Origin: Elstera cyanobacteriorum
Lineage (GTDB): Bacteria; Pseudomonadota; Alphaproteobacteria; Elsterales; Elsteraceae
Assembly: GCF_002251735.1 (NCBI RefSeq)
Contig: NZ_NOXS01000035.1
Coordinates: forward strand, 477,528-541,527
DNA: 64,000 nucleotides
Reading direction: 5' to 3'
Both the position numbers and the translations under genes were made by a program. The notes beneath the pieces are model-generated. The model saw nothing but the letters and a program-made list of their open reading frames with translations, was not told the DNA's origin and made no database searches. Positions 16,715-24,801 of this stretch are shown in pieces (the stretch's first letter is position 1; each line of letters opens with the position of its first letter).

Positions 16715-18936
16715 GAACAGCGGGCCGAATCGCGGCGCTTCTAGCCGCCCTCGTCGGCTTGGCGGGGGTCGCCGTCCTTGGGGCCGAACTTTCGGCCCGC
16801 GCCCGGCTGGAAAGCCCGCCGCCCAGCGCGGTGCTGGTCGATCGGACTGGCGCCTTTCTAGCCCAGGTGACGGAGGACGGGCCACGCGCCGACTATGGCT
16901 TTTGGCCGCTGCCGCGCGTGCCGGAACGGGTGGCGCTGGCCACTTTGGCGCTGGAAGATCAGCGCTTCTGGTCGCATCCCGGCGTCGATCCGCTGGCGGT
17001 GGGCCGGGCGGTGTGGCAGCGCGCGACGGGATCGGGCCGCTCCGGCGCCTCCACCCTTGCGATGCAGATCGCCCGCATGCAGCGCCCGGCGGATCGGGCC
17101 TTCAAAGCGAAGTTTCTGGAAGCGGGAACGGCGCTGCTGCTGACCGCGCGCTATGGGCGGGAGGCGTTGTTGCGCCACTATCTTCGCCTCGTGCCCTATG
17201 GCAACGGCAGCCACGGCATCGCCCATGCCGCGCGCTGGTACTTCGATAAGCCGGTCGATGATTTAAGCTGGGCGGAGATTGCCTTTCTCGCCGCCCTGCC
17301 GCAGGCCCCCGCCCGGATGAACCCGCTGCGGGCCGATGGCTTCCCAAGGGCACTGGCGCGGGCTGGGAAACTGTTGGCGCGGCTGGAAGCGCGGGGCGTT
17401 CTGACCAATGGCGAACGGCGGTTGGCAGAAGAGCAGCTTTCCCGCCTGCGGCTGCAAGCCCCCGCCCGCCGCCCCGGCAGCCTGCATGTGGTGCTGCGAC
17501 TGAAGGAGGCATTGCATCAGAGCGGCTGGTCGCCCCTGGGCAGCGACGGGCGCGTGGTCACAACGCTCGACCGGTCCTTACAACAGGCGGCGGAAACATT
17601 GCTGATGAAGCATGTCGCCGACTGGCGCGGGGCGGAAGCCGAGCAGGCCGCCGCCCTGATCCTCGACCGCCGCAGCTTAGCCGTCCGCGCCGCTGTAGGA
17701 TCGGCGGGATTTTTCGGCACGCCCGGCGGCGCCTTAGATTTCACCCGCACCCCCCGGTCCCCCGGCAGTACGCTGAAACCCTTCCTGTTTGCCCTCGCGC
17801 TCGAAAAAGGGGTGCTGCGCCCGGATCAGGTGATGGCCGACGCGCCGGAGGAAGCCTTCGGTATGGCGAACGCCGATGGGCAGTTCCTGGGGCCGCTGCT
17901 GCCGCGCCAAGCACTCGCCAATTCCCGCAATATCCCCGCCGCTACCCTGCTGCGCACCCTGGGGTTCGAGCCGAGCTTCCGGTTTTTTGAAGACGTCGGG
18001 CTACATCACATCGCCCTGCCCGCCGAGAGCTTCGGCCTGTCGATGGCCATCGGCGGGCTGCCGACACGGCTCGATTGGCTGCTTCAAGCCTATGGCGCGT
18101 TGGCGAATGACGGGATTCTCAAGCCGCTGCACTGGTACGCCGGGGAGACGCAAGAGCCGCCACGCCGCCTGATCTCCGCCGAGACGGCCCGGTTGGTGAC
18201 GGGGTTTCTGGCCGATCCGCTCGCCCGGTTGCCGAGTTTCCCGCGCGGTGGACCGACCGATTACCCGTTTCCAGTCGCGGTTAAAACCGGCACGTCGCAG
18301 GCCTATCGCGACGCTTGGACGATTGCATATTCCGACCGCTATTTGATCGGCGTCTGGGTCGGGCGACCCGACGCCGCGCCGATGCGGCAGGTTACCGGGG
18401 CCGGGGGTGCCGCGCCGCTCGCCCGCGCGCTGATGTTGCTCGCCCATCGCACCACCGCCGGGGAGATGCTGGACGCCGATTTTCCAGCACCGGTGGGGTA
18501 TGAGCGCGTCGCCCTGTGTAGCGCAACGGGGCAGGAGGCGGCCTATGCTAAGACCAGCGCCGCCTGCGGGCCGATCTTGCGCGAATGGTTGCCGATGGAT
18601 CGGGCGCGCGCCGCGCTTTCCCCCGCGCTGCCCCCACCGCGCGCCGCCCTACGCCGGGCGGAACAGCCGGTCGCGCTGACTATTACCGCCCCCCGGAACA
18701 ATCTGCGGCTGTGGCGCAACCCGGAAGTGCCGGACGCGGCCAATCGCTTAACCCTGCGCGTCGCAACCGATCCGCCCGTCGCGCAGGTCATCTGGTATGC
18801 CGATGGGATCGCCCGCCAAGTCAGCCCGCCCGACCAGCCGTTCCATTGGCCAATTGAACCCGGGCGCCACGCTTTTCAAGTGCGCTTGCCGCAGCGGCCC
18901 GAAGCCTCGGCCCCGGTGACAATCACTGTGGAATAG
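16711..18936 (+). CDS. pbpC: Penicillin-binding protein 1C (bifunctional glycosyltransferase/transpeptidase)
   Basis: PBP1C is an inner-membrane class A peptidoglycan synthase thought to repair cell wall alongside the alpha-2-macroglobulin. The 741-residue protein has one N-terminal membrane anchor (about 5-25). The GT51 domain has catalytic Glu82 in LEDQRFWSHPGVD. The transpeptidase domain has S353-T-L-K356, S405-R-N407 and K525-T-G-T-S529. A C-terminal BiPBP_C domain covers about the last 90 residues. The start is GTG, overlapping the macroglobulin stop. All catalytic motifs look intact. Confidence 0.96.
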   Translation: MRTAGRIAALLAALVGLAGVAVLGAELSARARLESPPPSAVLVDRTGAFLAQVTEDGPRADYGFWPLPRVPERVALATLALEDQRFWSHPGVDPLAVGRAVWQRATGSGRSGASTLAMQIARMQRPADRAFKAKFLEAGTALLLTARYGREALLRHYLRLVPYGNGSHGIAHAARWYFDKPVDDLSWAEIAFLAALPQAPARMNPLRADGFPRALARAGKLLARLEARGVLTNGERRLAEEQLSRLRLQAPARRPGSLHVVLRLKEALHQSGWSPLGSDGRVVTTLDRSLQQAAETLLMKHVADWRGAEAEQAAALILDRRSLAVRAAVGSAGFFGTPGGALDFTRTPRSPGSTLKPFLFALALEKGVLRPDQVMADAPEEAFGMANADGQFLGPLLPRQALANSRNIPAATLLRTLGFEPSFRFFEDVGLHHIALPAESFGLSMAIGGLPTRLDWLLQAYGALANDGILKPLHWYAGETQEPPRRLISAETARLVTGFLADPLARLPSFPRGGPTDYPFPVAVKTGTSQAYRDAWTIAYSDRYLIGVWVGRPDAAPMRQVTGAGGAAPLARALMLLAHRTTAGEMLDADFPAPVGYERVALCSATGQEAAYAKTSAACGPILREWLPMDRARAALSPALPPPRAALRRAEQPVALTITAPRNNLRLWRNPEVPDAANRLTLRVATDPPVAQVIWYADGIARQVSPPDQPFHWPIEPGRHAFQVRLPQRPEASAPVTITVE

Positions 18937-19022
18937 CAGAAGCCGTGCTCACCCTCTTTCCCTATGCGGAAGAATCGGCATAAACTGTTGTCCTATCATG
19001 ATAACCGCCTAGGCCGCCCCTG

Positions 19023-19406
19023 ATGTCCAACGCTGCTGCCCCGCTGTCCATCCTGATCGTCGAAGACGTGGCCGCCGTGCGGGACGCCATTGCCTTGATC
19101 CTGTCCGACGCCGGGCATCGCATTCAAACTGCCGAGAATGGCGAGCAGGCCGAGGTTTGGCTGCGCGATCCGGCCCAGAATTTCGATGTGGTGGTGACCG
19201 ACCTGTGGATGCCGGGGGTGGATGGGCTACAACTGCTCGCCCGCTGGCGCGCCGCCCGGCCGCAAACGCGCTTCGTCGTGGTCTCCGGCGGGTCACGGTC
19301 GATGCCGCTCGAAGTCTCCACCGCCGCCGCCGAAGCGCGCGGGGCCGATGCCGTGGTGTTTAAGCCCTTCGAGCCGGAAGAACTGCTGGCCGCGATCAGC
19401 CCGTAA
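19023..19406 (+). CDS. Single-domain response regulator (CheY-like receiver)
   Basis: This 127-residue protein is a lone receiver domain without an output domain. The acidic pair is E14-D15, the phospho-acceptor is Asp60 (VVVTDLWMPG), the switch Ser is near 88 (FVVVSGG) and the conserved Lys is 114 (VVFKPF). Such proteins relay phosphoryl groups or act by protein-protein contact. The orphan kinase at 3787 is a possible but unproven partner. It ends 4 bp from the convergent MarR gene. Confidence 0.92.
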   Translation: MSNAAAPLSILIVEDVAAVRDAIALILSDAGHRIQTAENGEQAEVWLRDPAQNFDVVVTDLWMPGVDGLQLLARWRAARPQTRFVVVSGGSRSMPLEVSTAAAEARGADAVVFKPFEPEELLAAISP

Positions 19407-19410
19407 CGGG

Positions 19411-20061
19411 TTATTCGGGCGCCGAAACCCGGCCCCCACGCGGGAAAAACCCAATCACGGCTTCCCCCGCATCCTCCGCCTCGGTTGGCGTCGGGTCGCT
19501 CGCCAAAGGAACCGGATGGATCGAGGGCCGGGGCCGCTCAGCCTCCGCCTCGCCAGGTACCGTCTCCTCCTCCGCCGCTGCGGCAACGCCGCGCGCCGGC
19601 AGGCGGCGCAAGACGCCTTCTGCGGCTTCGATCAGGGTAATCCGCAAGGTCGGATCAAGCTGGGCAATCGCCCGACCAATTTCCGCCAAAGGATCATCGG
19701 CAATGCGCTGACGGCCCTTTTGGGTCAGATCGATGCGCAGCACTTTACCGCGCCCCGGCATTTTATTGCTGGTAACATAGCCTTTGCCGATCAGCGCCTT
19801 CACCGTTTGCCAGGACGTGCCGAGCGAGGCGCCGACAAACGCCGCAAACGCCGCGACGGTCCGGGCTTCGGCCCCCGCGCGGGAGAAATAGCGCAAGGCC
19901 GACCATTGGGCCGGGTGCAGGCCCGTCGCCCAGGCCGCCGCATCGGCCCGTCGACCGATCTGGTCCAGAAGCGCCGCGATGGCCATGCTTTGCCGATCTG
20001 GCGGGGGTTCCCCCGTCCCGACCGTTCCAATCGCCCCGGAGGCGAGCGGAGTGGACTCCAT
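19411..20061 (-). CDS. MarR-family transcriptional regulator
   Basis: The 216-residue protein has a winged helix-turn-helix core: WSALRYFSRAG near 53, SLGTSWQTVKALIGKGYV as the recognition region near 80, and the wing near 100-115. A longer than usual C-terminal tail rich in Ala, Glu and Pro (about 160-216) follows. It probably binds a small phenolic or stress ligand, which is not readable here. A promoter with a palindrome over its -35 box lies upstream, which suggests autoregulation. Confidence 0.82.
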   Translation of the reverse strand: MESTPLASGAIGTVGTGEPPPDRQSMAIAALLDQIGRRADAAAWATGLHPAQWSALRYFSRAGAEARTVAAFAAFVGASLGTSWQTVKALIGKGYVTSNKMPGRGKVLRIDLTQKGRQRIADDPLAEIGRAIAQLDPTLRITLIEAAEGVLRRLPARGVAAAAEEETVPGEAEAERPRPSIHPVPLASDPTPTEAEDAGEAVIGFFPRGGRVSAPE

Positions 20062-20137
20062 GCCGCACCCTCTGTCCGTTTCCTGTCAGCCATGCCACCC
20101 GCGAACGGCGGCACAATCGTATGCTTTATAGGGCGGT

Positions 20138-20180
20138 ATTATCGGCGAGAGAAAGGCACACTGTCGAGAAAATATCGACA
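20138..20180 (-). promoter_or_regulatory. marR-family gene promoter with overlapping palindromic operator
   Basis: On the minus strand a TCGACA -35 (20167-20162) and a GATAAT -10 (20143-20138) are 18 bp apart. The -35 forms one arm of the inverted repeat TGTCGA-N7-TCGACA (20162-20180). An operator placed there would let the MarR protein repress itself. Confidence 0.5.
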
Positions 20181-20202
20181 CAGCGCCGTTGACGCGGCGC
20201 TC

Positions 20203-21306
20203 TTACAGCAGGGTTGCCGACTTGAACCGCTGCACGGCTTCCGCCGCCCGGGCTTCCCGCAGCCCTTTTTCAAGGGCGGCATTGGCGGTTTCCTGATCCT
20301 GACGGCCCCCCGCGCGCGCGTCCGCCGCCGTTACGCGGCCATCGCCATCGGCATCTTTTTTGTCCAACGCATCGCCAACGCCTTCGGTGGTTTCGAGCGC
20401 GGCAATGGTTAGCATGGTCAGGAAGGTCGCATTCGACAGGCCGGTCGGCAGAGCCACCACCGTCTCGCTATCGGCGGACGGCGCTTGCGGCAGGAAGCGC
20501 ACATAGTCTTGCCGTGGCCCCTGCATCGTGCTGACCGAAGGCTTGCCCGCGCGCGGCCCGGCGGCTACCGCGCCGCCCATGCCGCCATCCTCCAGCGAGG
20601 CGAAACTTTCCGCCTTCTTTTCAATGGAACGGCTGAACATGCGGAAAACCTCGCCCACGGTCCGCGGGCGGCCGGTTTCCTTATCGTAGAAGACATTGCG
20701 ATTGGACGCTGCCGCTTCCGGCATCAACTTCGCTGCGGGCAAATCGGCGTTGCGATCCACCGCCGCGAGAAACTTGGTCGCGCCCTGCGCACCGAGGAAA
20801 TGGGCGAGGTACATTTCCGCCCCGCCGACAGCGCGGTTCAGGTTCCGCTCCAGCGTCTCCTTATTCCCCAGGGCGAATTCCGCGCCGATCACGGCGGCGA
20901 TTTTCGCATCCTTGCGCAGATCGAGAATTTCCTGCTTCAGCTTTGGATCGCGCACCGTATAGCCGCTGCGGCCAATCTCGATCGCATTGGCATATTGGCC
21001 CAGGCCGTGCTTGCCGCCATGTTCCTTCACCATCTGCATCCAGGTGGAATCGAGGAACTGATACAGGCCGGTCGCCGAGCTGCTGGACGCTTTCGCATCG
21101 GTATTGAAGCTGCTTTCCTGGGCCGCCTGCGCCATGAGGTAAGAGAAATTTACCCCCGTCTTTTTGGCCGCGCCCCGGATGCTGGACAGAACGTCGCCAT
21201 CGATCTTATACCCGGCCACCTGCACGTCAGCATCCCGGCCGCCCTTGGCGCCCGTGGTCTTCTGCGAAAGGTTTTTCTGCCCGAGGGCCGAGTTACCGAC
21301 TGCCAT
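20203..21306 (-). CDS. SLT-type lytic transglycosylase domain protein with a C-terminal EF-hand-like loop
   Basis: Residues 45-170 resemble soluble lytic transglycosylases, with catalytic Glu64 in AQAAQESSFN and the ATGLYQFLDSTW segment near 78-89. These enzymes cut peptidoglycan between MurNAc and GlcNAc. Near 318-329 is a DADGDGRVTAAD calcium-binding loop, typical of EF-hand or dockerin repeats. No signal peptide is visible, so export is unexplained; a flagellar or other non-Sec route is possible. The length is 367 residues. It sits between the marR gene and the DUF1194 gene with its own upstream gap. Confidence 0.8.
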   Translation of the reverse strand: MAVGNSALGQKNLSQKTTGAKGGRDADVQVAGYKIDGDVLSSIRGAAKKTGVNFSYLMAQAAQESSFNTDAKASSSSATGLYQFLDSTWMQMVKEHGGKHGLGQYANAIEIGRSGYTVRDPKLKQEILDLRKDAKIAAVIGAEFALGNKETLERNLNRAVGGAEMYLAHFLGAQGATKFLAAVDRNADLPAAKLMPEAAASNRNVFYDKETGRPRTVGEVFRMFSRSIEKKAESFASLEDGGMGGAVAAGPRAGKPSVSTMQGPRQDYVRFLPQAPSADSETVVALPTGLSNATFLTMLTIAALETTEGVGDALDKKDADGDGRVTAADARAGGRQDQETANAALEKGLREARAAEAVQRFKSATLL

Positions 21307-21371
21307 TGGTTCTAATCCCTACTGCTAGCCGTGCGACCCTAGCAAAATTCGCGGCCCAATTTCAGCCGGAA

Positions 21372-22106
21372 TTATTTACCCAGCGGTATTACTGCAATAC
21401 GCTGTGATTCATCAGCCTGTCCTTGCCAAGCGATTTCCCGCACCAATTTTGCTTTGATCGCTGCGGCAAAACTGCCGAACCCTTCCGCCACTTGTAGGAA
21501 GGCGCCGGGGCCGCCGATCACCTCCTCGCGGAAGAACCCCGGTAGGTCAACCTCCATCCGCCCAAAGGTCGGCTTATCGTTCACGATGGGCAGGGCGTTG
21601 ATGATAATGCCCTTTTCAACGGCAATATCACGGAAGGCGCGCGGTTCGGGGCCGGAGCTATTGCGCCCGTCGCCGGAAATATCGATGACCTGCCGCAGCC
21701 CTTCGTGCGGTGCGGCCTCGATCAGCGCGACGGAAGCGCCAATGGCGGCGCCAACCCCTGTGCGTTCGCCAAACGGGCGCGGTTCGCGACGCAAGATCGC
21801 GGCGACGCGCTGCGCCGCCTCCATCGTATCGATCACCGTCCACGGCACCAGCACAGCCTGGAGACCGGCCCCCGACCACTCCATATAGGCGACGGCAATC
21901 GCCCCCATCGGCCCCGACCGAATGGCCGTGACCACGGCAGGATCGGTCAGCGCTTGAGCGTATCCTTCGCGCTGGAGGGTAAATTCTTCCTCGTCGATCG
22001 AGCGGGAAACATCGACCGCCATCACCAGCAGCAGATCGACCACCCGGGCGTACGCCACCCCGGGCAGAATACCGGCCATCAGCAGAACCGCTAGAAAGCG
22101 CCGCAT
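21372..22106 (-). CDS. DUF1194 (von Willebrand A-like) secreted protein
   Basis: The protein starts with a clear signal peptide (MRRFLAVLLMAGILPGVAYA). A vWA-like domain follows with the metal-site pattern D-V-S-R-S (AVDVSRSIDEEEF) and a conserved VIDISGDGRNS segment. DUF1194 proteins are widespread in alphaproteobacteria and have no defined role. I chose the inner ATG at 22106 (244 residues) because it begins the signal peptide; an upstream ATG at 22118 is also open. Confidence 0.85.
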   Translation of the reverse strand: MRRFLAVLLMAGILPGVAYARVVDLLLVMAVDVSRSIDEEEFTLQREGYAQALTDPAVVTAIRSGPMGAIAVAYMEWSGAGLQAVLVPWTVIDTMEAAQRVAAILRREPRPFGERTGVGAAIGASVALIEAAPHEGLRQVIDISGDGRNSSGPEPRAFRDIAVEKGIIINALPIVNDKPTFGRMEVDLPGFFREEVIGGPGAFLQVAEGFGSFAAAIKAKLVREIAWQGQADESQRIAVIPLGK

Positions 22107-22286
22107 CGCCCCCTCCAACCGTCACAATCGCTCACGTCAGCCTGCGCCCGGACAAAGGTCAACGCAAGATTTTCTGCATTCCTGCGCAACAATCGCGGTT
22201 TTGGACATATTTCAGCAACCTCTTGACCTATCGTCACCGGCCTGTTGAAGCTGATCGCATCACCCCGGAGGTTGGGAGGCCCCGCC

Positions 22287-23315
22287 ATGAAAGCCGTCTA
22301 TTCCCCCCTGCACGCCCGCCACGATGGCGGCATGGAGCTGCATCGGGGCGAATTGGTGCCCTGTTTTGAAATGCCGTCGCGCGCCGATTATATCCGCGAT
22401 GCCGTTACGGCGGCGGGGCACGGGTTGACGGCGCCGCGCGACTTTGGTCTGGCGCCGATCCTGGCCCTGCACGATGCCGGGCTGGTCGAATTTCTACGCA
22501 GTGCGTTCGATCAATGGAAAGCCGTCGGCAAAGATGGGTTTATGCTCCCCAGCGGGTTTGCCGCGCGCAGTATGCGCCAGGATGTTATTCCGCCGGGGGT
22601 AAACGGCAAGCTGGGCTATTACGCTTTTGACGCCGGAACGCCCATCGTCGAAGGCACCTGGGATGCCGCCTATGCCAGCGCCCAATGCGCCCTGACCGCC
22701 GCCGCGCTGGTGGCGGAGGGGGAACGCGCCGCCTACGCCCTTTGCCGCCCGCCGGGGCATCACGCCGCCAAAGCGGCCTATGGCGGCTATTGCTTCCTCA
22801 ATAACGCCGCCCTCGCCGCCCAATATCTGCGCGACCAAGGGCGGGCCACCGTGGCGGTGCTGGATGTCGATTACCATCACGGCAATGGCACCCAGGATAT
22901 TTTCTACGACCGCGCCGACGTGCTGACCGTCTCGGTCCACGGGACGCCGGAAACCGAATATCCCTTCTTCCGGGGTTTTGCCGACGAAACCGGCGAAGGC
23001 GCCGGGCTAGGCTTCAACCGCAATTTCCCGCTACCGCGCGGCACCGATTGGGATAGCTACCGGGGCGTGCTGGAGACAGCCTTGGGCGTCGTTGCAGCCT
23101 TTAAACCCGACGCGCTGGTCATCGCCCTGGGCGTCGATACCTACGAGAACGACCCGATCAGCGCCTTCAAACTGAAGGCCGAGCATTACCCGCTGATCGG
23201 CGCCGCCATCGCCCGCCTCGGTTTGCCGACCGTCTTCACGCAGGAAGGCGGCTATGCGGTCGCCGAAATCGGCACCAATGTCGCCGCTGTGCTGACGGGG
23301 TTTGAGAGAGTTTAA
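22287..23315 (+). CDS. Histone deacetylase-family amidohydrolase (acetylpolyamine amidohydrolase-like)
   Basis: This zinc hydrolase family removes acetyl groups from polyamines or other acylated amines in the cytoplasm. The 342-residue protein has the active-site RPPGHHA motif (His158-His159), the zinc ligands in DVDYHHGNGTQ (Asp195 and His197), a third Asp in LGVDTYENDP, and the late GGY tyrosine. I chose MKAVYSPLHARH at 22287 as the start; the frame extends 14 codons upstream without homology. It is followed at 17 bp by an unrelated AT-rich gene. Confidence 0.9.
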   Translation: MKAVYSPLHARHDGGMELHRGELVPCFEMPSRADYIRDAVTAAGHGLTAPRDFGLAPILALHDAGLVEFLRSAFDQWKAVGKDGFMLPSGFAARSMRQDVIPPGVNGKLGYYAFDAGTPIVEGTWDAAYASAQCALTAAALVAEGERAAYALCRPPGHHAAKAAYGGYCFLNNAALAAQYLRDQGRATVAVLDVDYHHGNGTQDIFYDRADVLTVSVHGTPETEYPFFRGFADETGEGAGLGFNRNFPLPRGTDWDSYRGVLETALGVVAAFKPDALVIALGVDTYENDPISAFKLKAEHYPLIGAAIARLGLPTVFTQEGGYAVAEIGTNVAAVLTGFERV

Positions 23316-23332
23316 TACGCTAGGAGTTTTAA

Positions 23333-23857
23333 ATGGATGACATCGGAACACGTCCATTAATCACCAATCCCCTTGTATTCGCCGCCATGTACCCCAAAAC
23401 CTTCTTTTCGATGGCAACGACACAGATTACCCTAACTTGTTTGATATCCCTATTGATTGTATTATTATTCTTCCGAACAAGCACCAACTCCCTTCTAAAA
23501 AAGACAATTATCACTTTCCCTTTTTTATTTTTATTTATATTTAACTACGCAATCCCATTTCAGTTTCATCTTGAAGCCGTGCAATTATATACATCCTCCT
23601 CCAATCTACGCGCAGGAAATTACGATGGAGGCGGTTTTGCTGAAGGATTAGCAATCGGCGTACCGCTGGCGCTTGAAGTTTATCTATTAATAATTGTCGC
23701 CGCCCCAATATGTATACTTTCTTATCTGTGTGGACGATCAAAGAAAGATTTTTATCTAGGGGCCGCGCTACCACTAACCTTAATCTCAATTCCCTTATTT
23801 CAACTAACTGATAAAATATTTAGCGCGCTCTCTATTATTGAAAAATCAGTAAAATAG
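23333..23857 (+). CDS. AT-rich orphan membrane protein, unknown function
   Basis: I do not recognise this 174-residue protein. Hydrophobic stretches at about 28-47, 58-77, 110-135 and 143-162 predict four membrane segments. The loop between the second and third is rich in Ser, Asn and Gly. An AGGAG site lies 6 nt before the ATG, so it is probably expressed. Codon use is strikingly AT-rich (TTA, ATT, AAA, TAT) against GC-rich neighbours, which indicates recent transfer. No mobility gene is attached. Confidence 0.7.
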   Translation: MDDIGTRPLITNPLVFAAMYPKTFFSMATTQITLTCLISLLIVLLFFRTSTNSLLKKTIITFPFLFLFIFNYAIPFQFHLEAVQLYTSSSNLRAGNYDGGGFAEGLAIGVPLALEVYLLIIVAAPICILSYLCGRSKKDFYLGAALPLTLISIPLFQLTDKIFSALSIIEKSVK

Positions 23858-23885
23858 TTCTATATATCATATCCTAATATATAAG

Positions 23886-23911
23886 AAAACGGGCCGCACG
23901 CGGCGGCCCGT
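23886..23911 (-). terminator. Rho-independent terminator of the small secreted-protein gene
   Basis: A 9-bp stem ACGGGCCGC/GCGGCCCGT (23889-23897 and 23903-23911) with a 5-nt loop is followed on the minus strand by TTTTCTTAT. It lies 23 bp after the stop of the gene at 23935-24201. On the plus strand only CCTTCTTC follows, so it may act weakly in both directions. Confidence 0.8.
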
Positions 23912-23934
23912 CCTTCTTCAACGAGAAGAATAGC

Positions 23935-24201
23935 TTAGTTCCAACCGGCCTTCTGTTCGCACATCTTGCGCGTGTTGGGATTCGCCTTTTCCCATTCAGT
24001 GATCGTCCGGGTTTCGCTTTCGCTCATCTGGCTGTTCATGCAGGTACAATAGCTCGTAACGATCTCCAGCGAGACCTTCGCGTCCTTATTGTCCACGAGG
24101 CACTGCGCCACCCACTTCTTGTCGTCGGCCGACTGGGCCAGGGCGACCGTCGAGACGAACAGGCTGGCCAGCGCCATGCCGATAATCGAGGCACGCTTCA
24201 T
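23935..24201 (-). CDS. Small secreted cysteine-containing protein, unknown function
   Basis: This 88-residue protein has a signal peptide (MKRASIIGMALASLFVSTVALAQ). The mature part is about 65 residues and has four cysteines (about 34, 52, 54 and 81), including a CTC pair that could form disulfides or bind metal in the periplasm. No family is recognised. It has its own terminator and stands alone, with a 600-bp gap upstream that also holds the candidate ncRNA. Confidence 0.75.
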   Translation of the reverse strand: MKRASIIGMALASLFVSTVALAQSADDKKWVAQCLVDNKDAKVSLEIVTSYCTCMNSQMSESETRTITEWEKANPNTRKMCEQKAGWN

Positions 24202-24404
24202 TGTATATTCTCCCAGAGGGCAAGCGGTTTTATTTCAATCGAAAAAACGAAAACCTTCATTTAAAAGGATTTTTCGTCTCTCTCGACCCGACAAAACATG
24301 CCCGAGTCGCGATCCGGTCGCAACAAAGATTGTATTAAAAACAGATGAATTAAATTTAGGGAAGTAAACGGTAATCGTAGTTACAGTTTTACCTTTCCCG
24401 CCCC
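24202..24404. other. Non-coding gap between the small secreted-protein gene and the candidate ncRNA
   Basis: No convincing gene is seen. The stretch is AT-rich and should contain the promoter of the small secreted-protein gene, but no boxes stand out. An imperfect inverted repeat, GTAAACGGTAA (24364-24374) against TTACAGTTTTAC (24381-24392), could be an operator. Confidence 0.4.
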
Positions 24405-24444
24405 CAAAAGCAAAACCGGCGCAGGTCCGCCCACCTGCGCCGGT
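24405..24444 (-). terminator. Terminator of the candidate ncRNA
   Basis: A perfect 12-bp GC-rich stem (24415-24426 and 24433-24444, 6-nt loop) is followed on the minus strand by TTTTGCTTTT. On the plus strand no T run follows directly, which fixes the direction of transcription. Confidence 0.8.
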
Positions 24445-24690
24445 CGCCCCTCCCCGGGTCTTTTTTTGTCCTATCGGCCTTTGGCCTACTTGAGGACGGT
24501 CTTGGTCCTACCGGCCTTTGGCCTTTTCAGGACGTGTTATTGGGTTCCCTAACGCTTTTCGCCCAGCGCATGGGAACCGAGGGGTTGTTTGTTGACGGGG
24601 ACAAGCGCCCCGCCGTTCCACCAAGGTCGGCACCGCTACTGCGGTACCAGGCTCAGCCGGTTGATCCGGCCTTGATCATTCTCTGCCCTT
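24405..24690 (-). ncRNA. Candidate structured small RNA of about 280 nt, family not recognised
   Basis: Read on the minus strand, this gene-free stretch folds into a string of hairpins. They are GCCGG/CCGGC (24656-24670), an 8-bp stem (24629-24648), CGGGG/CCCCG (24596-24612), GGTTCCC/GGGAACC with an inner CGCT/AGCG (24543-24578), and two near-identical hairpins built on GTCCT...GGCC-AAA-GGCC...AGGAC (24505-24533 and 24468-24497). It ends in a 12-bp terminator stem (24415-24426 with 24433-24444) and TTTTGCTTTT. C-A mismatches on the plus strand become G-U pairs on the minus strand, which supports the orientation. It does not show the conserved cores of tmRNA, RNase P RNA, SRP RNA or 6S RNA that I know. 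The 5' end is approximate. Confidence 0.6.
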
Positions 24691-24760
24691 AGAAAACACG
24701 CAAATCGCCGCAGCGGCAAGAAGGGCTTGCAAAGTCAACGGAAGTGGTGAAAAATTATAC

Positions 24761-24796
24761 TTCTTTACATATTTCAACTTATCAACCTGTAAAGAA
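24761..24796 (+). promoter_or_regulatory. Inverted-repeat operator overlapping the start region of the ScfR-type regulator
   Basis: A perfect 9-bp inverted repeat, TTCTTTACA-N18-TGTAAAGAA (24761-24769 and 24788-24796), ends 5 nt before the ATG. Bound protein would cover the promoter and ribosome binding site, so this is most likely an autoregulatory site of the downstream HTH protein. The divergent ncRNA must start within about 100 bp of it. Confidence 0.55.
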
Positions 24797-24801
24797 TTTT
24801 C

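Noticed and set aside
24468..24533. CsrB-type CsrA sponge RNA
   Set aside because: Only two GGA-bearing hairpins occur, and the GGA is in the stem, not in the exposed loop that CsrA needs.
24405..24690. Candidate tmRNA, 6S, RNase P or SRP RNA
   Set aside because: None of the known cores was found: no tag-peptide frame or tRNA-like ends, no GGAAAGTCC core, no GGTCAGG tetraloop segment, and no single long 6S hairpin. A GTTCCACCA string on the plus strand is not part of a tRNA arm.
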